Source: Bacillus sp. FJAT-14578 (lineage in GTDB: Bacteria > Bacillota > Bacilli > Bacillales > Bacillaceae_H). From it: a DNA stretch of 64,000 bases. The position numbers were made by a program, and so were the translations under genes. This document shows positions 8,383-16,287 of the stretch, in pieces (positions within the stretch are counted from its first letter, which is position 1; each line of letters starts with the position of its first letter). Below the pieces are notes generated by a model. It was not told where the DNA came from, ran no database searches, and worked only from the letters and a program-made list of their open reading frames with translations. The DNA lies in the NCBI RefSeq assembly GCF_000504165.1, contig NZ_KI632505.1, positions 744,001-808,000 of the forward strand, given 5' to 3'.

Positions 8383-9090
8383 ATGACACATACATTTACT
8401 GAAACATCCATTATTGGTGAGATCGTGACAAAATTTCCGAAAGCGAGTGACCTTTTCAAATCCTATCGAATCGACTTTTGCTGCGGAGGCAATCGACCGC
8501 TTATCGATGCGATTCATGAAAGAAATTTACCAGCAGAAGAGGTATTGACTAATTTAAACGCGCTTTATCATGAAACAACATTATTGAATGAAGCAAAAAT
8601 AGATTGGGACACTGCCTCTTATCGTGAGCTGATCGACCATATTGTCAACAAACATCATCGTTATTTGAATGAAGAGTTGCCCCAATTAAGTCCATATGTG
8701 ACCAAAGTGCTGCGCGTTCATGGAGCGGGACAGCCTCATTTAGCAAGAATCCATAAGCTGTTCCATGAATTGAAAACGGAGTTGGAACAGCATTTAATTA
8801 AAGAAGAAACGGAAGATTTCCCGCTGATTCTAGCATTTGAGCAAAATCCGACTGATGAATATCGTACAAAATTACACAAATTGGTGGAAGAGCTGGAAAG
8901 TGACCATAGCCATGCCGGCGATATGATGAAAGAACTTCGTGACATCACGAATGACTTTACTCCACCGGAAGGTGCTTGCGGCACGTATCGTCTTGTGTAT
9001 CAACGGCTTGAAGTCCTGGAATCTGACTTGTTCCAACATATTCATCTAGAAAATAATATATTGTTCCCGCGTGCTGTTGCACAAGCCTAG
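8383..9090 (+). CDS. scdA: Iron-sulfur cluster repair di-iron protein (RIC; ScdA/YtfE)
   Basis: 235 aa, the usual length for RIC proteins that rebuild Fe-S clusters damaged by NO or peroxide in the cytoplasm. The N-terminal ScdA_N domain carries the paired cysteines in SYRIDFCCGGNRPL. The C-terminal hemerythrin-like domain supplies di-iron ligands in IVNKHHRYL, RVHGAGQPHL, LIKEETEDFPL, ESDHSHAGDMM and HIHLENNILFPR. The ATG follows TACGGAGGAATTCCT. It is divergent from the hemerythrin gene and preceded by a perfect Crp/Fnr-type palindrome at class II spacing. The downstream Crp/Fnr gene at 9260 is the obvious candidate activator. Confidence 0.95.
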   Translation: MTHTFTETSIIGEIVTKFPKASDLFKSYRIDFCCGGNRPLIDAIHERNLPAEEVLTNLNALYHETTLLNEAKIDWDTASYRELIDHIVNKHHRYLNEELPQLSPYVTKVLRVHGAGQPHLARIHKLFHELKTELEQHLIKEETEDFPLILAFEQNPTDEYRTKLHKLVEELESDHSHAGDMMKELRDITNDFTPPEGACGTYRLVYQRLEVLESDLFQHIHLENNILFPRAVAQA

Positions 9091-9110
9091 ACAACGAAAC
9101 AAGACGGTAG

Positions 9111-9137
9111 AGCCCTGGAAGGAAATGTTCCAGGGCT
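9111..9137 (+). terminator. Terminator after scdA
   Basis: AGCCCTGGAA pairs with TTCCAGGGCT; the following bases are only moderately T-rich. It separates scdA from the regulator gene, which therefore needs its own promoter. Confidence 0.7.
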
Positions 9138-9168
9138 TCATTCAGTCTATTGAGGAGGAAATGGAATA

Positions 9169-9184
9169 TGTGATGAATGTCATA
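9169..9184. promoter_or_regulatory. Crp/Fnr-like box upstream of the crp/fnr gene
   Basis: TGTGATGAATGTCATA matches TGTGA-N6-TCACA with one core mismatch. A TATAGT -10 element at 9204-9209 places the start about 40 bp downstream of the box centre, suggesting autoregulation. Confidence 0.5.
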
Positions 9185-9259
9185 GTTTCATGTCGCTGGT
9201 TAGTATAGTGTGATGTTAGCAAAAACTATTACTAAAGCCAGGTAATGAGGTGTGTATGT

Positions 9260-9946
9260 ATGTCAGAAGTAATCAAAAAACATTTACAGGGAGTTCCCCT
9301 TTTTAAAGAGCTGACAGAAGAAGAGCTTCAGCCTATTATCGATATTTCACAAATGCGGACCTATAAAGCGAGGTCATTTGTATTCATGCAAGACGACCCG
9401 CTTGACCGTGTATTTTTTATCCATTCCGGCAAAGTGAAAATTCATAAAACGGATGTGACGGGAAAAGAACAAATCGTGTCCATCCTTCAAGCCGGCGAAA
9501 TGTTTCCCCATGCCGGTTTTTTCAGAAAAGGGAATTTTCCGGCACATGCCGAAATCCTTGAAACAGCCGAATTGATCGTTACCCCCATCGTTGATTTTGA
9601 GGGAATTTTAATCAAGTATCCTGAATTATGCATGAAGCTATTTAGAGTGCTTGGAGAAAAAATTGTGGATCTCCAAAATAGACTGGAAGAACAAATTCTC
9701 CATGATACGTATGAACGAATTATCATGTTATTGCTGCGCTTATGTAAGTCAAATGGTGTGAAAATAAAGGACCGATATAAAATCACGACCCATTTTACGA
9801 ACCGGGACCTTGCCAATATGATTGGAACATCAAGAGAAACGATGAACCGAACCATTAATCATTTGCGAAAGAAAGAATTAGTTGAACTCGACGAAGACGG
9901 CTATCTCCTCATTCACGCTGAAAAATTGGAAAAGGAGATCAGCTAA
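9260..9946 (+). CDS. Crp/Fnr-family transcription regulator
   Basis: A 228-aa regulator with a cyclic-nucleotide-binding-type beta-roll (about residues 15-130), a long dimerisation helix and a C-terminal winged helix. The recognition helix SRETMNRTINHLRK carries the R-E-xxx-R pattern that reads GTGA half-sites in Crp and Fnr. The clustered cysteines of FNR-type Fe-S sensors are absent: only two cysteines are seen, in PELCMK and LRLCKS. The signal is therefore not the classic Fe-S type; haem, NO or another ligand is possible. The start at 9260 follows GAGGTG by 7 nt. Its gene position beside scdA and the boxes at 8.2, 8.3, 9.2, 43.98 and 44.03 kb suggest it runs an NO/low-oxygen regulon. Confidence 0.92.
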   Translation: MSEVIKKHLQGVPLFKELTEEELQPIIDISQMRTYKARSFVFMQDDPLDRVFFIHSGKVKIHKTDVTGKEQIVSILQAGEMFPHAGFFRKGNFPAHAEILETAELIVTPIVDFEGILIKYPELCMKLFRVLGEKIVDLQNRLEEQILHDTYERIIMLLLRLCKSNGVKIKDRYKITTHFTNRDLANMIGTSRETMNRTINHLRKKELVELDEDGYLLIHAEKLEKEIS

Positions 9947-9959
9947 AAAAACAGACAGT

Positions 9960-9999
9960 AGAAGGAAAGCCCTGTCCACCAGGACAGGGCTTTCCTTCT
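9960..9999. terminator. Bidirectional terminator, crp/fnr and dctM
   Basis: AGAAGGAAAGCCCTGTCC pairs perfectly with GGACAGGGCTTTCCTTCT across a four-base loop, between two convergent genes. Confidence 0.92.
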
Positions 10000-11278
10000 A
10001 CAATCCTAACAATCTCGGGATAAACATGACGGAATCTTCCCAATACGTAAGCACAAATAAAATCACGATACCCATGATTAAAAATGGCATGGTCGCTTTG
10101 ACGAGCCGCTCGAACTTCACTTCGGCAATGGAAGAAACGATGAAAAGTCCCGTTCCAACCGGCGGCGTCAACAATCCAATCGTCAAATTGATACAGATGA
10201 TGACCCCGAAATGGATTGGATCAATTTCAAATGCGGTAACCAATGGCATCAATACCGGCGTTAAAATGATAAGTGCCGCAATGCCGTCCAATACCATTCC
10301 GAGCAACAGCAGCATGATGTTGACCAGCAATAAGAATACGAACGGATTTTCCGATAAGGAAAGCATTCCGTTTGCGATCAGTTGCGGGATTTGTTCAAAT
10401 GCAATCATCCAGCCGAAAATATTGGCCATTGCAATCAAGAACGTTACGGTCGCCGTACTAATGACCGTATTGATCAAGATTTTGGGAAGCTCTTTCCACT
10501 TTAATTCCTTATACCAAAAAACACCGATTAAAAAGGCGATAGCGCATGCAATGGCAGCCGATTCCGTTGCTGTAAAAACCCCGCTTAAAATACCGACGAT
10601 GATAATAAACGGTACAAGAAGCGCCGGAAGGACATTGAGCATGCTTTGCATGATTTCTTTTCCGGTTGCCCGCTCACTTTTCGGAAAATTGTGTTTGTAG
10701 CCTAAAAACGCGATTAATGAAATGAATCCAGCTCCGTACATAATCCCGGGAATGATTCCTGCCATGAACAGGCCGCCAATGGACGTACCTGAAAGCGTCC
10801 CGTAGATAATGAAAATCATGCTCGGGGGAATGATCGGTGCCACGATGGACGAAGCAAGCGTTAACGCTGATGAAAACTCCTTGTCGTATCCTTCCTTCTC
10901 CATTTCCGGCACCATCACTTTACTCATCATGGCCGCCTGGGCGTTGGCCGACCCGAGAATGGATGCCAGAAACATGTTGGATACAATCGTTACGTACGCC
11001 AATCCGCCGCGCACATGACCGATCAACACTTTCGTGAATTTTACGAGCCGTGTCGTAATTCCCCCGCCGTTCATCAATTCACCGGCAAGCATGAAAAGGG
11101 GAATGGCCAACAAACCGAAGTTTTCCAGCCCTGAAAATAAGCGCATCGGCGTTGATTCAAGCAGCATGGAATCCCCGACGAGCAAGAAATAGAGAATGGT
11201 CGTCATCCCAAGGACCAGTGAAATCGGAATTCCGATTAAAAGAAAAACAAAAAACATGAATACGACTAGGAATGTCAT
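9998..11278 (-). CDS. dctM: TRAP transporter large permease (DctM)
   Basis: A 426-aa multispanning inner-membrane protein, the ion-coupled permease of a tripartite TRAP carboxylate importer. Family hallmarks are FLLIGIPISLVLG at the N-terminus, PLFMLAGELMNGGGIT, GSANAQAAMMSKVMVPEM, LASSIVAPIIPPSMIFIIYG, and MVLDGIAALIILTPVLMP. The longer upstream frame is not translated: the ATG at 11278 has AGGAG at good spacing and overlaps the dctQ stop by four bases (ATGA), showing translational coupling. It is last in the dioxygenase-dctPQM unit. Confidence 0.95.
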   Translation of the reverse strand: MTFLVVFMFFVFLLIGIPISLVLGMTTILYFLLVGDSMLLESTPMRLFSGLENFGLLAIPLFMLAGELMNGGGITTRLVKFTKVLIGHVRGGLAYVTIVSNMFLASILGSANAQAAMMSKVMVPEMEKEGYDKEFSSALTLASSIVAPIIPPSMIFIIYGTLSGTSIGGLFMAGIIPGIMYGAGFISLIAFLGYKHNFPKSERATGKEIMQSMLNVLPALLVPFIIIVGILSGVFTATESAAIACAIAFLIGVFWYKELKWKELPKILINTVISTATVTFLIAMANIFGWMIAFEQIPQLIANGMLSLSENPFVFLLLVNIMLLLLGMVLDGIAALIILTPVLMPLVTAFEIDPIHFGVIICINLTIGLLTPPVGTGLFIVSSIAEVKFERLVKATMPFLIMGIVILFVLTYWEDSVMFIPRLLGL

Positions 11279-11754
11279 TGTGCTGTCTCCTTTCGGAAAA
11301 GATCCAGAAGATTGGCGACAAGGTGAATGGCCGCACATGTCAGCCCAAGCGGAACAGCGCTGTACGGAATCCACATCGGCAGCAGCATCGCACTGGACTT
11401 TTGAAAGGTAACACCCGGTGAAAAGATCCACTTATAGGTGAAATAAAGCAGAATGAATAAAAACAAGAGCATAAAAATATGACCGATTACAGCGAGCACC
11501 TTTTGAACCCTTTCCGGCAAATAATCGGTAAGAATCGTAACAGAAGCCTGGGACTTATATTTAAGCCCCAAGCTGCCTCCGATAAAGCTGATCCAGATGA
11601 GCAAAAAGACGGATACTTCCCCGGCCCAGGATAAGGGGGAGTTAAGGAAGTATCTGAATACCACGGCTACTGTGACAATGACGGCCATCGAAAACATTAA
11701 AATGATTGCAAGATATTTCTCTATTTTCGAGATACCATTGCTTAACTGTTTCAT
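11275..11754 (-). CDS. dctQ: TRAP transporter small permease (DctQ)
   Basis: A 159-aa protein with four predicted helices, the small membrane subunit that binds DctM. Typical features are the FRYFLNSPLSWAGEVSVFLLIW segment (conserved W and E) and GGSLGLKYKSQASVTIL. AAGGGGGAAACAC precedes the ATG. It lies 20 bp after dctP and overlaps dctM, so the three form one unit. Confidence 0.93.
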   Translation of the reverse strand: MKQLSNGISKIEKYLAIILMFSMAVIVTVAVVFRYFLNSPLSWAGEVSVFLLIWISFIGGSLGLKYKSQASVTILTDYLPERVQKVLAVIGHIFMLLFLFILLYFTYKWIFSPGVTFQKSSAMLLPMWIPYSAVPLGLTCAAIHLVANLLDLFRKETAQ

Positions 11755-11774
11755 GTGTTTCCCCCTTGTTTTGA

Positions 11775-12806
11775 TTATTGTCTTACTGAATCAATGAATT
11801 CTTGAATAAGCGGATCTGTCGGGCCGTATTTCTTATCGAATTGCTCAATTTGATCTTTAAATTGATCAGCTTTCATTTCGTAAATGTTCATACCGTTATC
11901 GCTTAACGTCTTTTTGAACTCTTCTTCTTGAGCCGATCTTGTCGTTACGGAATAATCAGCGGCTGCCGCTAACGCATCACGGATGATTTGTTTATCCTCA
12001 TCTGACATTCCTTCAAATGTTGCTTTATTGGTCATCGCGATGGCTGGCCATACCATATGGTTTGTCACCGCTCCGTGCTTGACGACCTCGTAATATTTAT
12101 TCGTGATGGCTGCATCAAGGTCCATATCCATTCCATCGATAACACCCGTTTGGACGGCTGCATATACTTCAGGAAGCGCTAATCCTTCCGGCGATGCACC
12201 TGCTGAGCGGTAGAAATCCTGCATTGGCGGGCTTGGAGTCACGCGAAGCTTCAGCCCCTTCATATCCCCCGGCTTTTTCACTTCTTTATCTTTAAACAGC
12301 ATAACGCGTTGTCCGGCAAATAAATAATCCAATCCAGTTAAGCCTTGCTGGTCCAATGTTGCAAGAATTTTTTGGGCAACTTCAGATTGACGGGCTTCAT
12401 GCGCTTCTTCAAGGCTGTCAAACGCATATGGCGCAAACCATGCCGCGAAAGAAGGCGAGCGCGAACTCATATAGGCGGCTGTGATAAAACCGAAATCAAT
12501 GGAACCTGATTGGATTTGCTGAACCATATCCGCTTCTGATCCTAACTGGCTGTTCGGGTAAATCTCTACCTTCATCCGCCCGTTGGAGCGTTTGTCCAGT
12601 TCCTCACCGAATTTTTCGGCCGCTAAATGCCACATATGGTTTGTCGGTGTAACGTGAGCCAATTTGAATGAATACGTTTTTTCCCCGCTCTCTCCGCCCC
12701 CGGATGAAGCTGGTTCCGTACTTGATTTCCCGCCTCCACAGGCTGCGGTGATGAAGACCATCATCATAACGGCCATTAACGCAATACCCCGTTTCATACT
12801 TTTCAT
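11775..12806 (-). CDS. dctP: TRAP transporter substrate-binding lipoprotein (DctP)
   Basis: A 343-aa extracellular solute receptor. It has a lipoprotein signal with lipobox FITAACGGG (Cys about residue 23) and a serine/glycine linker, then the DctP fold: KLAHVTPTNHMWHLAAEKF, GLKLRVTPSPPM with the Arg that usually binds the substrate carboxylate, and LPEVYAAVQTGVIDGMD. The ligand is probably an organic acid. Because the unit starts with a 3-hydroxyanthranilate dioxygenase, an aromatic carboxylate such as anthranilate is the leading guess. A 193-bp gap with two strong hairpins separates it from the dioxygenase gene. Confidence 0.94.
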   Translation of the reverse strand: MKSMKRGIALMAVMMMVFITAACGGGKSSTEPASSGGGESGEKTYSFKLAHVTPTNHMWHLAAEKFGEELDKRSNGRMKVEIYPNSQLGSEADMVQQIQSGSIDFGFITAAYMSSRSPSFAAWFAPYAFDSLEEAHEARQSEVAQKILATLDQQGLTGLDYLFAGQRVMLFKDKEVKKPGDMKGLKLRVTPSPPMQDFYRSAGASPEGLALPEVYAAVQTGVIDGMDMDLDAAITNKYYEVVKHGAVTNHMVWPAIAMTNKATFEGMSDEDKQIIRDALAAAADYSVTTRSAQEEEFKKTLSDNGMNIYEMKADQFKDQIEQFDKKYGPTDPLIQEFIDSVRQ

Positions 12807-12924
12807 CGGATTGCCCCCTCTATCTTTTTGCTGGATAACTATTAATCTTTAACATTTGTGTCCTTATGAATTGGATGTGTCCTCTTCATCCTGTTCTCTT
12901 TCCATCCAGACATGTAAGATCTTC

Positions 12925-13015
12925 GCGTAATCGTCTGGCAAGGACCCGAAAGGGAGATTGTCAGACGATTATGCGTCAATCATTCAACGTGTATATTTTT
13001 ACACGTTGAATGATT
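12925..13015 (-). terminator. Tandem hairpins between dioxygenase gene and dctP
   Basis: Two inverted repeats. Hairpin one, 12978-13015, has a perfect 15-bp stem (AATCATTCAACGTGT with ACACGTTGAATGATT) whose right arm encodes the last codons of the dioxygenase. Hairpin two, 12925-12974, pairs GCGTAATCGTCTGGCAA with TTGTCAGACGATTATGC with two wobble positions. Neither has a clean T-run on the minus strand, so they may attenuate or protect the mRNA rather than fully terminate. Confidence 0.65.
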
Positions 13016-13553
13016 CATGCGGGTTCCACACGTCTACCTCTTCCGGCATGACATGGCCGCAATGCTTGCATATTCTTAATTCTTCACTGCCATTGAATTG
13101 TTCGATAGCGCCTTTTACTTGTGTTTCAATGTTCGTTAACTGGACCGTCACGCGGTGCATTTCCTTATCGCAGTGATCGCAGAACCAAACGAAATCTTCC
13201 AGTTCACCCTCCGCTCTTTTACGCTCGATGACGATGCCGTATGTGTCCGCTACACGATGCGGCGAGTGCGGAACATTGGCAGGAAGCATGAACACTTCTC
13301 CCTCACGTACCGTCACGACTTCACGTTCACCATTTTCGTTAATGCACTCTACATAGCAATCCCCTTTCACTTGATAGAAGAACTCATCTGAGGGATCGAC
13401 ATGAAAATCTCTGCGGCGGTTTGGTCCGCCAAGCAGCATGGCGATAAATTCAGAATCCTCCCATAAAACCTTGTTATTAACCGGCGGCTTCAGTAAGTGC
13501 TTATTATCCTCAATTACCTTCTTTAAATTGAATGCTCTTTTGTGTAATGCCAT
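12999..13553 (-). CDS. nbaC: 3-hydroxyanthranilate 3,4-dioxygenase
   Basis: A 184-aa cupin that opens the ring of 3-hydroxyanthranilate to 2-amino-3-carboxymuconate semialdehyde. FLKK-like start, LLGGPNRRRDFHVDPSDEFFYQ with the first metal His and Glu, and PANVPHSPHR with the third ligand match the bacterial enzyme. The bacterial C-terminal rubredoxin-like iron site is present as two CxxC pairs (FCDHCDKE and RICKHCGHV). AGGAGGAGAAAAAA precedes the ATG. It heads the unit with the TRAP genes. Upstream lie two palindromes for the adjacent IclR regulator and a perfect cre box. No aminocarboxymuconate decarboxylase is in the window, so the rest of the pathway is elsewhere or the product spontaneously forms quinolinate. 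Confidence 0.93.
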   Translation of the reverse strand: MALHKRAFNLKKVIEDNKHLLKPPVNNKVLWEDSEFIAMLLGGPNRRRDFHVDPSDEFFYQVKGDCYVECINENGEREVVTVREGEVFMLPANVPHSPHRVADTYGIVIERKRAEGELEDFVWFCDHCDKEMHRVTVQLTNIETQVKGAIEQFNGSEELRICKHCGHVMPEEVDVWNPHESFNV

Positions 13554-13580
13554 TTTTTTCTCCTCCTCAAATTAATTAAT

Positions 13581-13627
13581 TGACATGATGTCATGTTATA
13601 ACAGTAAAAATAGTTGACATCATGTCA
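13581..13627. promoter_or_regulatory. Tandem 13-bp palindromes, likely IclR operators
   Basis: TGACATGATGTCA at 13581-13593 and TGACATCATGTCA at 13615-13627 share a 17-bp context (TTGACATSATGTCATGT) and are 34 bp apart centre to centre. They lie between the IclR gene and the dioxygenase it presumably controls. A TATAAC -10-like element lies between them on the minus strand, without a good -35. Confidence 0.75.
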
Positions 13628-13641
13628 TGTAAGCGCTGTCA
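13628..13641. promoter_or_regulatory. cre box (CcpA) upstream of the dioxygenase-TRAP unit
   Basis: TGTAAGCGCTGTCA matches the TGWAANCGNTNWCA consensus at every position. It abuts the upstream IclR-type palindrome and overlaps the last codon of the iclR gene. It predicts carbon catabolite repression of the module. Confidence 0.7.
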
Positions 13642-14388
13642 AATCGCATTAATATAACCCAATTCCTTTGAGATTAACTGGGCGGTCTTCACGACATGTT
13701 GAATGATTTCCTGACGCTGGTATCCTTGCATATAAGAGACGGGACCAACCATGTTTAACGCAGCAATCGTTTGGCCTGTATAAGATTGAATCGGTGCGGC
13801 AATCCCGTATAATCCTAGTTCGTTCTCATTATTACTGATGGAATATCCTGCTTTTCGGATTTCCTCTAATTCCTTTTTCAGCTTTTCCACACATGTAATC
13901 GTGTTCGGAGCACGCTGCAGCAGCCCTTTCGCAATAGTCGGCTGAATAAACGATGGATTAAAAGACAGTAATACTTTCCCTGTACTCGTGCAATAAGCCG
14001 GTTTTCGCGCCCCTATGTAAGTCGGGACCGGGACAGATTCTTTGGATGCGACCCTTAAGACGAATCGGACTTCACCCGCATCAAACATCCCTATGTGAAC
14101 CGTTCCGTTATATTTGCGCACTAACTCCTCGACAAGCGGAATGGCTTCGCTATAGATATCTTGTTGATGCATGACATGATTGCTCCACTCAAGCAATTTC
14201 CACCCAAGCCTGTATTTTTTGCGGCTATCTTGAATCAATATGCCTTCTTGACAAAGCGTACGAACAAAATGGTGGACGGTACTCACATTCATTCCCAGCT
14301 TCTCTGCAATTTCCTGATTCCCTAACACTGGTTCATCAGCGGTAAAGCAATCAAGAATTTGAGCAATTTTACGAACAGAGGATATCAA
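13639..14388 (-). CDS. IclR-family transcriptional regulator
   Basis: About 249 aa. The N-terminal winged helix contains EIAEKLGMNVSTVHHFVRTL, and the C-terminal effector domain has HIGMFDAGEVRFVLRV, YIGARKPAYCTSTGKVLLSF and the GLYGIAAPIQ segment typical of IclR ligand pockets. The TTG at 14388 is preferred because AAGGGGGC lies 8 nt upstream; the longer TTG at 14409 lacks a usable ribosome site. It lies between hpaB and the dioxygenase gene, all on one strand, with palindromic boxes just downstream. It most likely senses the aromatic substrate or an intermediate. Confidence 0.9.
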   Translation of the reverse strand: MISSVRKIAQILDCFTADEPVLGNQEIAEKLGMNVSTVHHFVRTLCQEGILIQDSRKKYRLGWKLLEWSNHVMHQQDIYSEAIPLVEELVRKYNGTVHIGMFDAGEVRFVLRVASKESVPVPTYIGARKPAYCTSTGKVLLSFNPSFIQPTIAKGLLQRAPNTITCVEKLKKELEEIRKAGYSISNNENELGLYGIAAPIQSYTGQTIAALNMVGPVSYMQGYQRQEIIQHVVKTAQLISKELGYINAI

Positions 14389-14496
14389 GTCTTTAGCCCC
14401 CTTTACCAACCTTCAGTTTTTAACTAATCCGAATAAGAGACTTCTACAACACTTCAGTAAATCCTTTTTTCTCTTTATAACTAAAATTATATTTTA

Positions 14497-15972
14497 CTAA
14501 ACGGACTTATTTTCCACTCTATTCTCGACATTCAATGCTTCATCGACCATTGGGAATGAATGGCTTCGTTTATACTGATTATAGAAGATGGCCCGCTTGC
14601 GAATCGGGTCTCCTGTGTAATAACGTTCATACTGCAATAATCGCTGTCCGAACGCTTCTCCGCATAAATCCCAGGCTAATTTGAACAGGCGAACGCGTTC
14701 TTCTCCGGAAACACCTGCGCGTCCCGCATAATATTTATCAAAATCGCCGCGAAGCTCCGGATTTTCAAAATCCGCACCTGTCGGTGACATGAGCAATCCT
14801 CCTGCACCAATGGTCTGCAGCACTTCAATCGCACGCGGATACATTTTCGGCAGCATGCCCCGGATTGTTTCAAGCGGAATCGGCGCCGGTCTTACTTCCC
14901 CGCTGCTTGTCGTTTCATATTCATATTCCGCCACACGCAGCAATGCGCGAATCGTCTCGACAGATTGAACGAGTTCCCCGAGTTCATGCTGCACATTCAA
15001 ATACGTATCGACACCAATCGAATCCGCCAGGCGGCAAGCAACCTCCGTTGCAAATGCGAGCTTTATCCATCCTCTTACCCCCGATTGGTGGGCAGGCTGC
15101 TGAGCAATGCCCGTTTTCGGATAAAGAAGGTTAGCCGCTTCGACATTGTTATAAAGGAAAACGCGATCCCACGGTACAACTACATCGTTAAACACCAAGA
15201 CCGCATCCATTTCTTCAAACCGTGAGGCAAGCGGATGATCAAACAAGGAACGTGTGCCATCCTGCATCGGTTCACGGCATAAAATCCTTAGGCCCGGCGT
15301 ATCGATCGGCAAGGCAAACGCCAGTGCATATCGTTCATCTCCAGGCTGGAAACCAGGGAACGAATAGACGATCACCTCATCGGTAATAGGCGCAAGCGTA
15401 GCGAGCATTTTCGCTCCTCTTACAACGAGTCCTTCCGGTGTCTCTTCCACTGTGCCTAAATGTGTAAACATATCGTTTTGTTCATGAGAGGCTTTGCTTC
15501 GGTCGTTTTGCGGATTGATGATTGCGTGGGTTAAAAATAAGTCATGGTCACGAATATAACGGTAATAATTGCGGATATTTTTGGACCACTCCGGGTTGTA
15601 TTTATCCAAAAACCATGAGTTGCTCGCCATCGATGTGACAACGACATTCAAGAAATCGGGCGTTCTGCCCATTAGGCCGAACGTGGCTCTTGCATATACT
15701 TCGAACAACTCGCTGCGTGCTTTTAAATCTTCTTCTGATTTTGGTACTAAAAAAGCGTTATTGATGCGCTCTCCGTTTTCTTCGCAAATATGGGTAATTT
15801 TATCTTGATATTTCGGGTCATGCTGCATATCATATAGCTTGGCGATTTCCTGAATCGGCTGTTTAAAGACGGGCTCATTCAGTAAATCTGTAATCAATTT
15901 CCCTCCAAGCCAAACTTCCGGCTTCCGGGATTTTAACGCATTCATGTACTGTTCGCCTGTGCGAATCCCCAT
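14497..15972 (-). CDS. hpaB: HpaB-family flavin-dependent aromatic monooxygenase, oxygenase component (anthranilate 3-monooxygenase candidate)
   Basis: A 491-aa FADH2-using hydroxylase. Family marks are IRTGEQYMNAL at the start, YYRYIRDHDLFLTHAIINPQ with the conserved His, DMFTHLGTVEETPEGLVVRGAKMLAT, and TIGAGGLLMSPTGADF near the end. Such enzymes take reduced FAD from a separate reductase (HpaC type), and none is in this window. 4-hydroxyphenylacetate is the textbook substrate. However, HpaB-family enzymes in Geobacillus thermodenitrificans hydroxylate anthranilate to 3-hydroxyanthranilate, exactly the substrate of the neighbouring dioxygenase, so that role is more likely. AGGGGGAATTGCC precedes the ATG. 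The 108-bp gap to iclR suggests its own promoter. Confidence 0.88.
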   Translation of the reverse strand: MGIRTGEQYMNALKSRKPEVWLGGKLITDLLNEPVFKQPIQEIAKLYDMQHDPKYQDKITHICEENGERINNAFLVPKSEEDLKARSELFEVYARATFGLMGRTPDFLNVVVTSMASNSWFLDKYNPEWSKNIRNYYRYIRDHDLFLTHAIINPQNDRSKASHEQNDMFTHLGTVEETPEGLVVRGAKMLATLAPITDEVIVYSFPGFQPGDERYALAFALPIDTPGLRILCREPMQDGTRSLFDHPLASRFEEMDAVLVFNDVVVPWDRVFLYNNVEAANLLYPKTGIAQQPAHQSGVRGWIKLAFATEVACRLADSIGVDTYLNVQHELGELVQSVETIRALLRVAEYEYETTSSGEVRPAPIPLETIRGMLPKMYPRAIEVLQTIGAGGLLMSPTGADFENPELRGDFDKYYAGRAGVSGEERVRLFKLAWDLCGEAFGQRLLQYERYYTGDPIRKRAIFYNQYKRSHSFPMVDEALNVENRVENKSV

Positions 15973-16248
15973 GGCAATTCCCCCTATCCTTCTTCCTTCG
16001 TTTATTTTTCATTTCATTGTACGTGTCGTCGTCCTTTTCCAAGTTCATTCACACTCGGGGCGAAATACCTAACCAACATGGCCAGGCATTCGCACATTCA
16101 GACTTTTTGATCACCTCCGAGTAAAACTTATTTCTACTATAAATAAATAGAAAATTCTCAACTATTAAAAATTTCATTATTTGAAATCAGAAAGATTTTT
16201 TTTGAAGAATTTTGGAAAGAGGAGAAAAAAGGTAAAATCAAACAAAAA
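15973..16248 (-). other. hpaB upstream leader region
   Basis: A canonical ribosome site (GGAGGTGATC on the minus strand, 16109-16118) lies well upstream of hpaB and is followed by a 27-codon frame (16014-16097, starting MCECLAML) with long 16-nt spacing. This could be a leader peptide or chance. An AT-rich stretch before it (TTGAGA to TAGTAG on the minus strand) could be a promoter. The IclR palindrome seen at 13.6 kb is not repeated here. Confidence 0.35.
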
Positions 16249-16249
16249 A

Positions 16250-16287
16250 GATGGGGCAAAAGGGATTTTCTCCCCCTTTGCCCCATC
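16250..16287 (-). terminator. Terminator downstream of the PHP phosphatase gene
   Basis: On the minus strand GATGGGGCAAAGGGGG pairs with CCCTTTTGCCCCATC and is followed by TTTTTTG. The bases 16288-16398 include a 20-bp match to the Bacillaceae repeat at 20.48 kb (GAACAGTCGCCTTCnCTTTTC). Confidence 0.85.

Noticed and set aside
9882..10700. Long plus-strand frame of 272 codons
   Set aside because: It lies antisense to dctM, has no ribosome site and shows the Ser/Thr/Ile/Lys-rich composition of a reverse-strand shadow of a membrane gene.
14497..15972. Firm call as 4-hydroxyphenylacetate 3-hydroxylase
   Set aside because: The neighbouring 3-hydroxyanthranilate dioxygenase makes anthranilate a better substrate guess, and no homoprotocatechuate genes are present.
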